A DNA stretch of 9,998 bases, taken from DASVDK01 sp036381125 [NCBI: Thermodesulfobacteriota bacterium]. GTDB taxonomy: Bacteria; DASVDK01. Each line of letters begins with the position of its first letter. The stretch's first letter is position 1. Position numbers and translations under genes: made by a program. Of this stretch, positions 1 to 6,873 are shown in pieces. The stretch covers positions 1 to 9,998 of the forward strand of contig DASVDK010000128.1 of NCBI GenBank assembly GCA_036381125.1, given 5' to 3'. The notes under the pieces were generated by a model that saw only the letters and a program-made list of their open reading frames with translations, was not told the DNA's origin and searched no databases.

Positions 1-102
1 GTCGCACGCGCGGCACACCCACCCCGGCCGGCACGGCTTGTAGCCGTTGAAGTCGCGGCAGTCGGGGCGCCAGCCTCCCGGAAGCGTGCGCGGGGTGGTC
101 AC
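1..102 (-). CDS. Cys-rich protein N-terminus, partial (possible family 9 glycosyltransferase)
   Basis: Only the first 34 codons are present; the gene runs off the left edge. It starts with GTG, whose last two bases lie inside the TGA stop of the upstream family 2 glycosyltransferase (GTGA junction). A GAGG sits 7 nt before the GTG, which supports this start. The visible peptide contains DCRDFNGYKPC (residues 14-24), then C30 and C33 in a CRAC pair, giving four cysteines in 20 residues. From memory, a similar short Cys-rich leader precedes the Rossmann fold in some family 9 glycosyltransferases of deltaproteobacteria and related phyla; a metal site or Fe-S cluster is possible. That family link is recollection plus context, not something the 34 residues prove. 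Its place at the end of a core-LPS operon favours another core enzyme. Confidence 0.6.
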   Translation of the reverse strand, partial: MTTPRTLPGGWRPDCRDFNGYKPCRPGWVCRACD

Positions 103-875
103 GGCCGGGCCTCGGGGTGCCTGGCCCGGTACTCCATCTCCCAGAGCTTCAGGTGGCGCAGCAGGTAGTTGAGCCCCACGAGGAGGGCCAGGACGAGCCC
201 GTGCGCGCCGTCGCGGTAGCCGCCGTGGAGCACGAACCGCCCGAAGGCGCGCTCGACCGGCTGCGTGGCGAGCGCCCACCAGGAGAAGCGTCGGCCGGTC
301 TCGAAGTCGAGCCGCGCGTCGATGGTCGAGTAGCGGTTGAACTTGTCCACGAAGGTCTCGACGCGGTCGTACGAGCGGTGGACGAGCGGCTCGGCCGCGT
401 GGGCCACCGGTCCGTCGACCACCATCTTCTCGTGCACGCGCCCCGTCCAGCGGCCGGCCCCCCGCCGGTAGAGGCGCAGCTTGCGCTGCGTGCCCCAGCC
501 GCCGCCGTCGATCCACCGGCCGAAGATGCGTTCGCGCCTGACGAAGCTCATCCCGACGTACGGACCCGGGTCGGCCACGAACCGGCGGATCTCCGCGGCG
601 AGCGCCTCGCTCACCTCCTCGTCCGGATCGACCGCGAAGCACCAGTCGCCGGTCGCCTGGGCGTCGGCGAAGTTGCGCTGGTCGGCGAAGTCGTCGGGCC
701 AGGGCCGCGTCACGACGCGCGCCCCCGCGGCCGCGGCGAGGGCGGCGGTGCCGTCGGTGCTCTCCGAGTCGACGACCACGACCTCGTCGCAGAAGCGCAG
801 GGCGGCGAGGCTCGCCTCGATGCGCGGCGCCTCGTCGCGGGTGATCAGGACGGCCGAGATCCGGGGCCCGGTCAT
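99..875 (-). CDS. Family 2 glycosyltransferase, WaaE/KdtX-like
   Basis: A 258-residue GT-A fold transferase, expected to move a sugar from a nucleotide donor onto the LPS inner core at the cytoplasmic face of the inner membrane. The N-terminus carries the usual strand and turn ISAVLITRDEA (residues 6-16), then VVVVDSESTDGT (32-43), the metal-binding DxD as DPDEE (83-87), and the WaaE-type GRVHEKM segment (145-151). The C-terminal third is hydrophobic around 226-240, which suits membrane association. The ATG overlaps the stop of the upstream family 4 gene (ATGA), so translation is probably coupled. WaaE of Klebsiella adds glucose to heptose I, but the sugar and acceptor cannot be read from this sequence. 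It is a divergent paralogue of the gene at 4070-4855, with DPD where that one has DAD. Confidence 0.88.
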   Translation of the reverse strand: MTGPRISAVLITRDEAPRIEASLAALRFCDEVVVVDSESTDGTAALAAAAGARVVTRPWPDDFADQRNFADAQATGDWCFAVDPDEEVSEALAAEIRRFVADPGPYVGMSFVRRERIFGRWIDGGGWGTQRKLRLYRRGAGRWTGRVHEKMVVDGPVAHAAEPLVHRSYDRVETFVDKFNRYSTIDARLDFETGRRFSWWALATQPVERAFGRFVLHGGYRDGAHGLVLALLVGLNYLLRHLKLWEMEYRARHPEARP

Positions 876-1966
876 GGGCCCGCCAGTACGGCCGCGTACT
901 GCCCGGCGATCTGCTCCCAGGCGAACCGGGCGACGGTCGGCGCCCGCGCGGCGTCCCCCGGACGCCCGGCCGCCAGCACGTCGCCCAGCGCGTCGGCGAC
1001 CGCGTCGTGGTCGTCGGGCCGCACGAGCCGGCCGCCCCCCGGGGGGACGAGCTCCGGGAAGGCCGAGCCGTTCGAGACGACGACGGGCAGACCGCACGCC
1101 AGCGCCTCGAGCGTCACCGTGGGGCACGCCTCGTCGACCGAGAGGAGCGCGAACGCGTCGGCGGCGGAGAGGTACCGCTCCGGGTCGCTCCGCAGGCCCA
1201 CCAGCGTGACGGTCGACTCGAGCCCGGCCGACCGCACCGCGGCTTCGAGCGCGGCGCGGTCCTGCGGCGCGCCGTCGCCGACGATCGCGTAGCGGATCCG
1301 CGTCCCGTTCGCGCGGGCGAGGAGGCGAGGCAACGCCGCCACGACGTGGCCGATCCCCTTGCGGCCCTGCAGGGCCGACACGGTCACGACGAGCCGGTCG
1401 CGATCGTCGAGGCCGAGGTCGCGGCGGACCGCGAGGCGCGCCTCCGGGTCGAACCGGAACTTCTCCGGGTCGACGCCGTTGGTGATGACGTGCGGGCGGC
1501 GCCCGAGATACGCCTCGACGCCCTCGGCAACGTACCGGCTCACGGCGATCAGCCGGCGAGCCCGGCGGGCCGCCCCGGTCCACTTCCAGTTGCGGTACTG
1601 CTTGTGGTGTCCGGAGACCGGGTACTGCAGGACGATCGAGAAGTCGAGGCGCCGCAGCCGGTCGGCGAGCGCCACGGCCCACCCCTCGCCTCGCGCCAGG
1701 TTCACGAGCAGGGCGCCGTACTCGTTCCGGAGGAAGTCGAGCGCGAAGCCCGGCACGAAGGTGACCTTGTGCCAGTCCCAGTGCGGGACCATGTGCACCT
1801 CGACGCGAGGGTCGAGTGCGTCGGCGCTCTTCGGGGCGTCCGTGCGGCCGGTGACGATCACCGCCTCGTGCCCCTGCCGGACGAAGGCGTTCGACAGGTT
1901 CACGATGCACCGTTCGATGCCACGGAGGATCCGAAGCGTGAACATGTGCGCCTGTGCGATCCTCAC
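872..1966 (-). CDS. Family 4 glycosyltransferase (GT-B fold)
   Basis: A 364-residue GT4 enzyme, probably a core-LPS hexosyl- or heptosyltransferase acting on the cytoplasmic face. The N-terminal domain opens with RIAQAHM and the RGIER loop (residues 15-19), the usual acceptor-side Gly loop of this family. ITNGVD marks the entry to the C-terminal Rossmann domain. The EX7E donor-binding motif is intact, with E279 and E287 inside DEACPTVTLEALACG, followed by GLPVV. The start is GTG: the protein then begins VRIAQ as GT4 proteins usually do, and a GGGGAG lies about 9 nt upstream. An in-frame ATG seven codons later would cut the first strand. It follows the Kdo hydroxylase gene by 32 bp and overlaps the next gene through ATGA. 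The reading frame stays open far upstream across the hydroxylase gene, but that extension looks nothing like a protein family. Substrate unknown. Confidence 0.88.
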   Translation of the reverse strand: MRIAQAHMFTLRILRGIERCIVNLSNAFVRQGHEAVIVTGRTDAPKSADALDPRVEVHMVPHWDWHKVTFVPGFALDFLRNEYGALLVNLARGEGWAVALADRLRRLDFSIVLQYPVSGHHKQYRNWKWTGAARRARRLIAVSRYVAEGVEAYLGRRPHVITNGVDPEKFRFDPEARLAVRRDLGLDDRDRLVVTVSALQGRKGIGHVVAALPRLLARANGTRIRYAIVGDGAPQDRAALEAAVRSAGLESTVTLVGLRSDPERYLSAADAFALLSVDEACPTVTLEALACGLPVVVSNGSAFPELVPPGGGRLVRPDDHDAVADALGDVLAAGRPGDAARAPTVARFAWEQIAGQYAAVLAGP

Positions 1967-1998
1967 GTCGCCTGTCTCCCCGTCGGTCCGGCGGCGGG

Positions 1999-2895
1999 CT
2001 AGTGCATGCGCGCGCCCGCGATCCGCTCGAGGATCGCGATGGGCGCCTTCTCGGGCAGGGCGAGGACGTCGCGCGAGACGATGAACGTCTGCTCGAGCGC
2101 GTACCGGCCCGAGAGGACGGAGTGGCTCACCATGTCCGTGTAGACCATCCAGGTCGCCCCCGGCGCGAACTCCGACCGGAGCTTGCGCGCGGAGGCCTGG
2201 TACTCGGCGTTCTCCTTGAGGAAGTGGTGGAAGCCGAGCATGAACTCGTCGTACGGCGAGCGCGCCGGCACCGGGAGCCCCACGGCGTTGGCGACGCGCT
2301 GGACGGCCCGCCGCGCGCCGCCTCGCCTGACCCGATCGAGGAGGCCCGAGGCGACCGCGAAGCGCTCCGCCAGCTCCTCGAAGGTCTCGGCCGTGACCCA
2401 GACGCGCGGCGCCTCGGGGTTGATGTTGGTGAAGACCCGCATGATGCGGTCGCCCCGCACCGGCCGCGTGGGGAACGCGTCGACGTGCAGGAGGTCGTTG
2501 CGCGATCGGGTCGGCAGCTTGCGGCCCGCCTCCTCCTCGGGGCGGAAGCTCGCGTAGTCGATCCCGAGCCCCGGCGCGTAGCTCGGCAGGAGCGCCTTGA
2601 CGAAGTCGATCGCCCCCTGCGAGTAGCGCCGGACCGCGGCGAGGAGCCGCTCGTCGTCGCCCGACTTCTGCCGGACGTAGTTCTTCACCCGGTCCTCGCC
2701 CGGCCGGTAGGCGATGTTCTTGTGATGGACGCCGCCGACCAGCCGCTGCTCGAGGAGGAAGGCGCGGTCCTCCGCCGGGACGTCGATCGGGCTCCGGGGG
2801 AAGAGGAGGATGTGCCCCTCCTCGAGAGCCCGTGCGTACTCGAGGTCCCCGGCCTTCGCCTTCGCCTGCCAGTTCTCCGCCACGATCAGCGCCAT
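1999..2895 (-). CDS. kdoO: Kdo hydroxylase, Fe(II)/2-oxoglutarate dioxygenase
   Basis: A 298-residue protein that I recognise as the Kdo 3-hydroxylase family (Kdo_hydroxy), non-haem iron enzymes that use O2 and 2-oxoglutarate to turn Kdo into Ko (D-glycero-D-talo-oct-2-ulosonic acid) after Kdo is attached to lipid A. This was shown for Burkholderia ambifaria and Yersinia pestis. The sequence shows the HxD metal motif as H137 and D139 in LLHVDAFPTRP, followed by RVFTNINP (153-160). A likely distal metal ligand is H258, with R264 in VSHSVLSGRYALEQTF as a candidate 2-oxoglutarate anchor. Length is right for the family. The chosen ATG has GGAGGAG about 9 nt upstream; an in-frame ATG at 2958 would add 21 residues that overlap the preceding stop and lack family character. 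Ligand roles for H258 and R264 are inferred from pattern. Confidence 0.87.
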   Translation of the reverse strand: MALIVAENWQAKAKAGDLEYARALEEGHILLFPRSPIDVPAEDRAFLLEQRLVGGVHHKNIAYRPGEDRVKNYVRQKSGDDERLLAAVRRYSQGAIDFVKALLPSYAPGLGIDYASFRPEEEAGRKLPTRSRNDLLHVDAFPTRPVRGDRIMRVFTNINPEAPRVWVTAETFEELAERFAVASGLLDRVRRGGARRAVQRVANAVGLPVPARSPYDEFMLGFHHFLKENAEYQASARKLRSEFAPGATWMVYTDMVSHSVLSGRYALEQTFIVSRDVLALPEKAPIAILERIAGARMH

Positions 2896-2928
2896 GACGA
2901 CCGTCTCCTCCCCCCCTTCGCGAGCACA

Positions 2929-2958
2929 ACCATGCAGCGACCTCAGGATGTTTGTCAA
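2929..2958 (-). promoter_or_regulatory. Candidate sigma-70 promoter before the Kdo hydroxylase gene
   Basis: On the minus strand a perfect TTGACA (2958-2953), which includes the stop codon of the waaC-like gene, is followed after 18 nt by CATGGT (2934-2929). The latter keeps only three of six -10 positions, including the A at position 2 and the T at position 6. The predicted start would leave roughly 27 nt of leader with a good Shine-Dalgarno before the ATG at 2895. The gap is visibly less GC-rich than its surroundings. A chance match is possible. Confidence 0.3.
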
Positions 2959-4034
2959 CCGCGACGCGGGCCGGCGCCGGTCCGCCCGAGCACGCGCCTG
3001 GCGGCCGCCGTCACGTCCGCCGGGTCGACGCCCGGCAGGCAGATGAAGTGCCCCGTCGGGCAGCGCCGCCGGAAGCAGGGGCCGCAGGGCGGCGCGCCCT
3101 GGACGGCCACGTGCGCGGGGCCGCGCGGCGCCGTCCGCCCGGCCGGCGTGGGGCCGAAGACCGACACGGTCGCGCTCCCCTGCGCGGCCGCCACGTAGAG
3201 CGGCCCGGTGTCACCCCCCACGGTCAGCGTCACCCGGGCGCCGAGCGCGGCGAGCCCGGCCAGCGTGAGCTTCGGCATCACGACCGGCCGCGGCGCCCCG
3301 GGCGGCTCCCCGAGCCCCGCGGCGATCGCCTCGGCGAGCCGCCGCTCCTCGGCGTTGCCCCAGACGAGGACCGGCCGGATCCCCTCGGCCGCGAGCGGCC
3401 GGACCGCCGCGATCAGCGTCTCGACCGGCACCAGCTTGGTCGGCCAGGCACCGCCCGGCAGGACGAGGACGAGCGGCTCGGCCGGCGGCACGCCCGCCTC
3501 GGCGAGGACGCGGTCGAGCCGCGCCGCCTCCTCGGACCGCACCGGAAAGAGGGGCGCCTGCGGCTCCACCCACCCGCCGACCGGCATCGAGACCGAAAGG
3601 CCGGCGGCGAGGACCCGCGTGTACTCGTCCACGGCGTGCGGCGCGCCCGGCGGCGCGTAGCCGCGTCCCGCGCGCCAGGGGTTCACCGCCTCGCTCCGGC
3701 TGTAGGCGACGCGCCGCGGCGCGCCGGCCGCAAGGCCGATGATGCGGCTCTTCAGCCGGCCCTGCAGGTCGACCACCAGATCGAAGGGGCGCGCCCGCAG
3801 CGCCGCCAGGGCGTCGCGTGCGCCCGTCAGGCCGCGGCCGCGGAGCCACCCTCCGAAGTCGACGGGGTGGACGCGGGCGATCCACGGGTGCCCCTCGACC
3901 AGACCGGCGAAGCGGCCGTCGACCGCCCACTCCACCTCGAGGTCGGCCGGCGCGAGCCGCCGCACGCGGCCGAGGGCGACGAGCCCCTGGACGACGTCGC
4001 CGAGCGCCGAGAGCTTGACGACGAGGACTCTCAT
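2955..4034 (-). CDS. waaC: Family 9 glycosyltransferase, heptosyltransferase I (WaaC)-like
   Basis: A 359-residue GT9 enzyme expected to transfer L-glycero-D-manno-heptose from ADP-heptose to the Kdo of Kdo2-lipid A. The N-terminus MRVLVVKLSALGDVVQ fits WaaC, with D13 at the position of the proposed catalytic Asp of E. coli WaaC. The second Rossmann domain carries VLPGGAWPTK (191-200), the ADP-heptose signature GGDTGPLY (273-280) and FGPT (293-296). Near the C-terminus is a four-Cys cluster (C317, C320, C325, C332) found in many GT9 proteins. The chosen ATG has GGAGG 7 nt upstream; a longer reading from 4073 lacks this. The gene lies 35 bp after the upstream GT2 gene. It is separated by 59 bp from the Kdo hydroxylase gene, whose product would modify the neighbouring Kdo. 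WaaC is preferred over WaaF on the SALGDV motif, but acceptor specificity is inferred. Confidence 0.87.
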   Translation of the reverse strand: MRVLVVKLSALGDVVQGLVALGRVRRLAPADLEVEWAVDGRFAGLVEGHPWIARVHPVDFGGWLRGRGLTGARDALAALRARPFDLVVDLQGRLKSRIIGLAAGAPRRVAYSRSEAVNPWRAGRGYAPPGAPHAVDEYTRVLAAGLSVSMPVGGWVEPQAPLFPVRSEEAARLDRVLAEAGVPPAEPLVLVLPGGAWPTKLVPVETLIAAVRPLAAEGIRPVLVWGNAEERRLAEAIAAGLGEPPGAPRPVVMPKLTLAGLAALGARVTLTVGGDTGPLYVAAAQGSATVSVFGPTPAGRTAPRGPAHVAVQGAPPCGPCFRRRCPTGHFICLPGVDPADVTAAARRVLGRTGAGPRRG

Positions 4035-4069
4035 GCAGGTTCCTCCAACGGCAACGGCCCCCGGCCGGC

Positions 4070-4855
4070 TCACGCCGCCTTCACGACGGCGCGCTCGTAC
4101 GCCTTGGCGTACTTCGCGAGCACGTATCCCGCGTGCATGAGGTTCAGGACGAGCCCCGGCCGGCCGTCGAGGAACCCGCCGCGCAGGACGTACCGGTAGA
4201 GGAACGTCCCGAGCGGGCGGGCGAGGAGCGCCGGCCCCGAGATGGCGCGCCCGCGGATCCCCCCGCGCTCCACCATCTCCTCCACCGCGAGCGACGAGTA
4301 GCGGTTCATCGTGTCGAGATACGACTCCAGCGACGGGTGGCTCTCGTGGCGCAGCGCGCCTCGCGTCCGACCGACGGGGCCGTCGACGCGGATCGCCTCG
4401 TGGACGCGGCGCGGCTCGAAGCGGCCCACGCCCCGCCGGAAGAGCCGGAGGTTCAGGTCGGGGTACCAGCCGCCGTGCCGGATCTCCCGGCCGAGGAAGA
4501 CGAGCTTGCGCGGGACGCGGTAGGCCGGCAGCGACGCGGGATCGGCCACGATCGCCCGGATCTCCTCGGCGAGGTCGGGCTCGACGATCTCGTCGGCGTC
4601 GAGCGAGAGGATCCAGTCGCCGGTCGTCCGCTCGATGGCCAGGTTCTTCTGCTCCGCGTAGCCGAGCCAGGGGTGGTGGATCACGTGGGGCGTGTGGCGC
4701 CGGGCGATCTCGACGGTGCCGTCCGTGCTCCCGGAGTCGACGACCACGATCTCGTCGGCGAACGCCGCGGCGGCGAGGGTCCGATCGATGATGCGCGCCT
4801 CGTCGCGGCAGACGAGCGCCACGGAGAGTCGCGGCCGACCCGCGCGCTCAGGCAA
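4070..4855 (-). CDS. Family 2 glycosyltransferase, WaaE/KdtX-like
   Basis: A 261-residue GT-A transferase of the LPS core group. Visible motifs are LSVALVCRDEARI near the N-terminus, VVVDSGSTDGT (37-47), the metal site LDADE (85-89), LNLRLFRRG (134-142) and RRVHEAI (149-155). A hydrophobic C-terminal stretch around 232-250 suggests contact with the membrane. The frame is open well upstream inside the heptosyltransferase gene, so the start must be chosen. I take the TTG at 4855, which gives the family-typical N-terminus and overlaps the upstream stop by 8 bp, implying translational coupling. No strong Shine-Dalgarno precedes it. The GTG at 4822 is the alternative and would clip the first beta strand. 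Klebsiella WaaE is a beta-1,4-glucosyltransferase acting on heptose I; flanking by two heptosyltransferase genes suits that role, but the sugar is not known. Confidence 0.87.
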   Translation of the reverse strand: MPERAGRPRLSVALVCRDEARIIDRTLAAAAFADEIVVVDSGSTDGTVEIARRHTPHVIHHPWLGYAEQKNLAIERTTGDWILSLDADEIVEPDLAEEIRAIVADPASLPAYRVPRKLVFLGREIRHGGWYPDLNLRLFRRGVGRFEPRRVHEAIRVDGPVGRTRGALRHESHPSLESYLDTMNRYSSLAVEEMVERGGIRGRAISGPALLARPLGTFLYRYVLRGGFLDGRPGLVLNLMHAGYVLAKYAKAYERAVVKAA

Positions 4856-5966
4856 CGGTCGGCGCCCCGAGCCTGCGGTCGACGGCGGCCAGCACCGCGG
4901 CCGTGGCGATGGCCCGCATGCAGCGGCGGTCGGGGCAGGTCTCGTGCCGGCAGGGCCCGCACGGCTCGGGGCTCCGGACCACCTCCGACCGGCGGACCGC
5001 ACCCACCTCGTAGGGTCCCCACTGCGCGGGATCGGTCGGCCCGAAGAGCGCCACGACCGGGATGCCGCAGGCGACCGCCATGTGCATCGGTCCCGAGTCG
5101 ACGCCGACGAAGAGGCGCGCGCGGCGATAGAGGGCGATGTCGACGCGCAGCCCCGTCCGACCGCAGAGGTTCTCGGGGGCCGGCGTGCCGTCGCCCGCCA
5201 CCGCGCCGGCCAGCGCCTCGCAGCGGTCGCGGTCGGCCGGCCCCCCGGTGAAGGCGGTGCGCAGGCCGTGCCGCCGCCAGAGGTACCGGCAGACCTCGAC
5301 GAAGCGGTCGTCCTCCCACTGCTTGCCCGGCGTGCTGGCCGCCGCGTGGACGACGGCGAACGGCGCTCGGGCGAGCCCGGCCGCCTCGAGGACCGAGTCC
5401 GCCCTGGCCGTCTCCTCGGCCGAGGACCATAGCTCGAGCGGTTCCGCTCGCACGTCCTCGTACCCGGCCCCCCTGAGGACGTTCAGGAAGGACTCGGCCT
5501 CGTGCTGCGCGCGGGGGTCGTACGGGACCGGGTGGGTGAGGAGGAGGCTGCGCCCCTCGGTGGCGAAGCCGGGCCGGAAGGGCGCGCCGGACACCAGGCC
5601 CACGAGGGCGCTCGACAGCGAGCGCTTCAGCACGAAGACCCCGTCGTAGCGCGCCGCGCGGACGCGCCGGGCGAGGTCGAGGTAGCCGCGCCACTTCCCG
5701 CGCCGGCCCCCGCCGGTCGCCGGGTCGTACCGGTGGCCGACCGACGGCGCGAAGGGGAGGATCCGGTCGACGTAGGGGCAGTTCGCGAGGACCTGGCCCG
5801 AGAAGGGGGCGACGAGGAGGTCGATGCGCGCCCGCGGCTCGAGGCGCCGGAGGTTCTTGAGGAACGGCCCGAGGAGCACGGAGTCCCCGATGAAGCGGTA
5901 GCGCATGACGAGGACCCGCTCGAGGGAGCCCCGGCGTCCTGTCCCGGCGGCATCAGCGCGAGGCAT
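4848..5966 (-). CDS. waaF: Family 9 glycosyltransferase, heptosyltransferase II (WaaF)-like
   Basis: A 372-residue GT9 enzyme, probably adding a heptose from ADP-heptose to the inner core. The N-terminus contains RVLVMRYRFIGDSVLL (residues 17-32), with D28 at the catalytic position; this RYRFIGD variant is a GT9 branch distinct from the enterobacterial WaaF N-terminus. The donor-side domain has GKQWEDDRFVEV (214-225), the signature GVDSGPMHMA (288-297) and FGPTDPAQWGPY (308-319). A C-terminal four-Cys cluster (C336, C339, C344, C349) matches that of the second GT9 in the operon. The ATG lies 14 bp inside the upstream acyltransferase gene and has GGGAG 7 nt before it. The first 16 residues are an extra, low-complexity lead-in. 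Calling it WaaF rests on having two GT9 genes in the locus; a WaaQ-like role is possible. Confidence 0.82.
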   Translation of the reverse strand: MPRADAAGTGRRGSLERVLVMRYRFIGDSVLLGPFLKNLRRLEPRARIDLLVAPFSGQVLANCPYVDRILPFAPSVGHRYDPATGGGRRGKWRGYLDLARRVRAARYDGVFVLKRSLSSALVGLVSGAPFRPGFATEGRSLLLTHPVPYDPRAQHEAESFLNVLRGAGYEDVRAEPLELWSSAEETARADSVLEAAGLARAPFAVVHAAASTPGKQWEDDRFVEVCRYLWRRHGLRTAFTGGPADRDRCEALAGAVAGDGTPAPENLCGRTGLRVDIALYRRARLFVGVDSGPMHMAVACGIPVVALFGPTDPAQWGPYEVGAVRRSEVVRSPEPCGPCRHETCPDRRCMRAIATAAVLAAVDRRLGAPTVA

Positions 5967-6873
5967 AGAGCCGCTCCCGCAAGGCGGTCGACTTCCAGCG
6001 CTTGTGGAACCAGAAGTACTGCTCCGGATGGGCGCGCACGGCCGCCTCGAGCCGCCGGTTGTACTCGGCGAGGGCCGCCGCGACCGACGCCTCGTCGTCG
6101 CCCGCGAGCGGGATCGGGGGATCGACCGTCATGACGTGCCGCCCCCCTTCACGGTGGATGAAGCCGGTGAGCAACGCCGCCCCGGCGCGCGCCGCGAACC
6201 GGACCGGCCCGCCGCCCGTCCAGGTCGGCTGGCCGAAGAACTCGCCGAGCAGCCCGCTGTCGCCCACGTCCTGATCGTTCAGGATCCCGACCACGGCGTT
6301 CTCGCGCAGGTGCGCGAGCACCCGGCGGCCCGCCACGCGCTCCTTGCCGCCGCGGGTCACGCCGAGGAGCGAGGCCCCGCCCGCGCCGCGCAGCCGGGCG
6401 AGCGCGCGCTCGACGTAGGGGTTGCTGAGCTTCTTCATGACCACGACGAACGGCAGGCCGGTCAGCTCGCCCACCCGGCTGCCGAGTTCGAACGCCCCGA
6501 GGTGACCCGTGAGCACCACCACGCCCCGGCCGGCCGCGCGCGCCGTCTCGAGCCGATCGAGGTGACGGAACTCGACGACGGCCCGCGTGGCCTCGATCGG
6601 CCGGACGGCCAGCGCCGCGAACTCCAGCACGTTGCCGCCGAAGGACTCGTAGGCGCCGCGGACGATCGCCGCCCGCTCGGCCGGCGTCCGCTCGCCGCCG
6701 AAGGCGAGGGCGACGTTCGCCTCGACGATGCGGCGCCGCAGGCCGAGGCCGAAGGCGAGCCGGCCGAGCCACACCCCGATCCGGCGCGCCGCGGCGGGCG
6801 GGACGAGCCGCAGCAGGGCCAGGAGCACGACGACGCACGCATGCTCGAGCCGGTGGCGGAGGGCCACGGCCAT
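5953..6873 (-). CDS. lpxL: Lipid A acyltransferase, LpxL/HtrB family
   Basis: A 306-residue inner-membrane acyltransferase that adds a secondary acyl chain from acyl-ACP to Kdo-lipid A. A hydrophobic N-terminal helix (about 11-25) anchors it. The catalytic HX4E motif of the family is present as GHLGAFE, with H124 and E129. The later conserved NDQDVG (199-204), GEFFGQP (210-216) and HPEQYFWFHKRWK (282-294) all fit the family. Length matches the usual 300 or so residues. The ATG overlaps the stop of the Trm112-like gene as TGATG, so it is coupled; a longer in-frame ATG at 7068 would read through that gene and is rejected. Whether it adds laurate or myristate, and at which position (LpxL or LpxM), cannot be told. 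Confidence 0.9.
   Translation of the reverse strand: MAVALRHRLEHACVVVLLALLRLVPPAAARRIGVWLGRLAFGLGLRRRIVEANVALAFGGERTPAERAAIVRGAYESFGGNVLEFAALAVRPIEATRAVVEFRHLDRLETARAAGRGVVVLTGHLGAFELGSRVGELTGLPFVVVMKKLSNPYVERALARLRGAGGASLLGVTRGGKERVAGRRVLAHLRENAVVGILNDQDVGDSGLLGEFFGQPTWTGGGPVRFAARAGAALLTGFIHREGGRHVMTVDPPIPLAGDDEASVAAALAEYNRRLEAAVRAHPEQYFWFHKRWKSTALRERLYASR

Noticed and set aside
876-1910. Minus-strand extension of the first GT2 frame, giving a 603-codon ORF
   Set aside because: It lies over the GT4 gene out of frame and reads as low-complexity Arg/Pro/Gly; the GT2 protein starts normally at 875.
1967-2929. Long minus-strand extension of the family 4 glycosyltransferase frame (685 codons in total)
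   Set aside because: The extra part is Arg/Gly-rich, overlaps the Kdo hydroxylase gene in another frame and lacks any domain; it is open only because stops are rare in GC-rich DNA.
1954-3198. Plus-strand ORF of 414 codons
   Set aside because: Antisense shadow of the Kdo hydroxylase and waaC genes; composition is Arg/Pro/Glu-rich without family motifs.
2952-4199. Plus-strand ORF of 415 codons
   Set aside because: Antisense shadow of the waaC-like gene; no recognisable domain.
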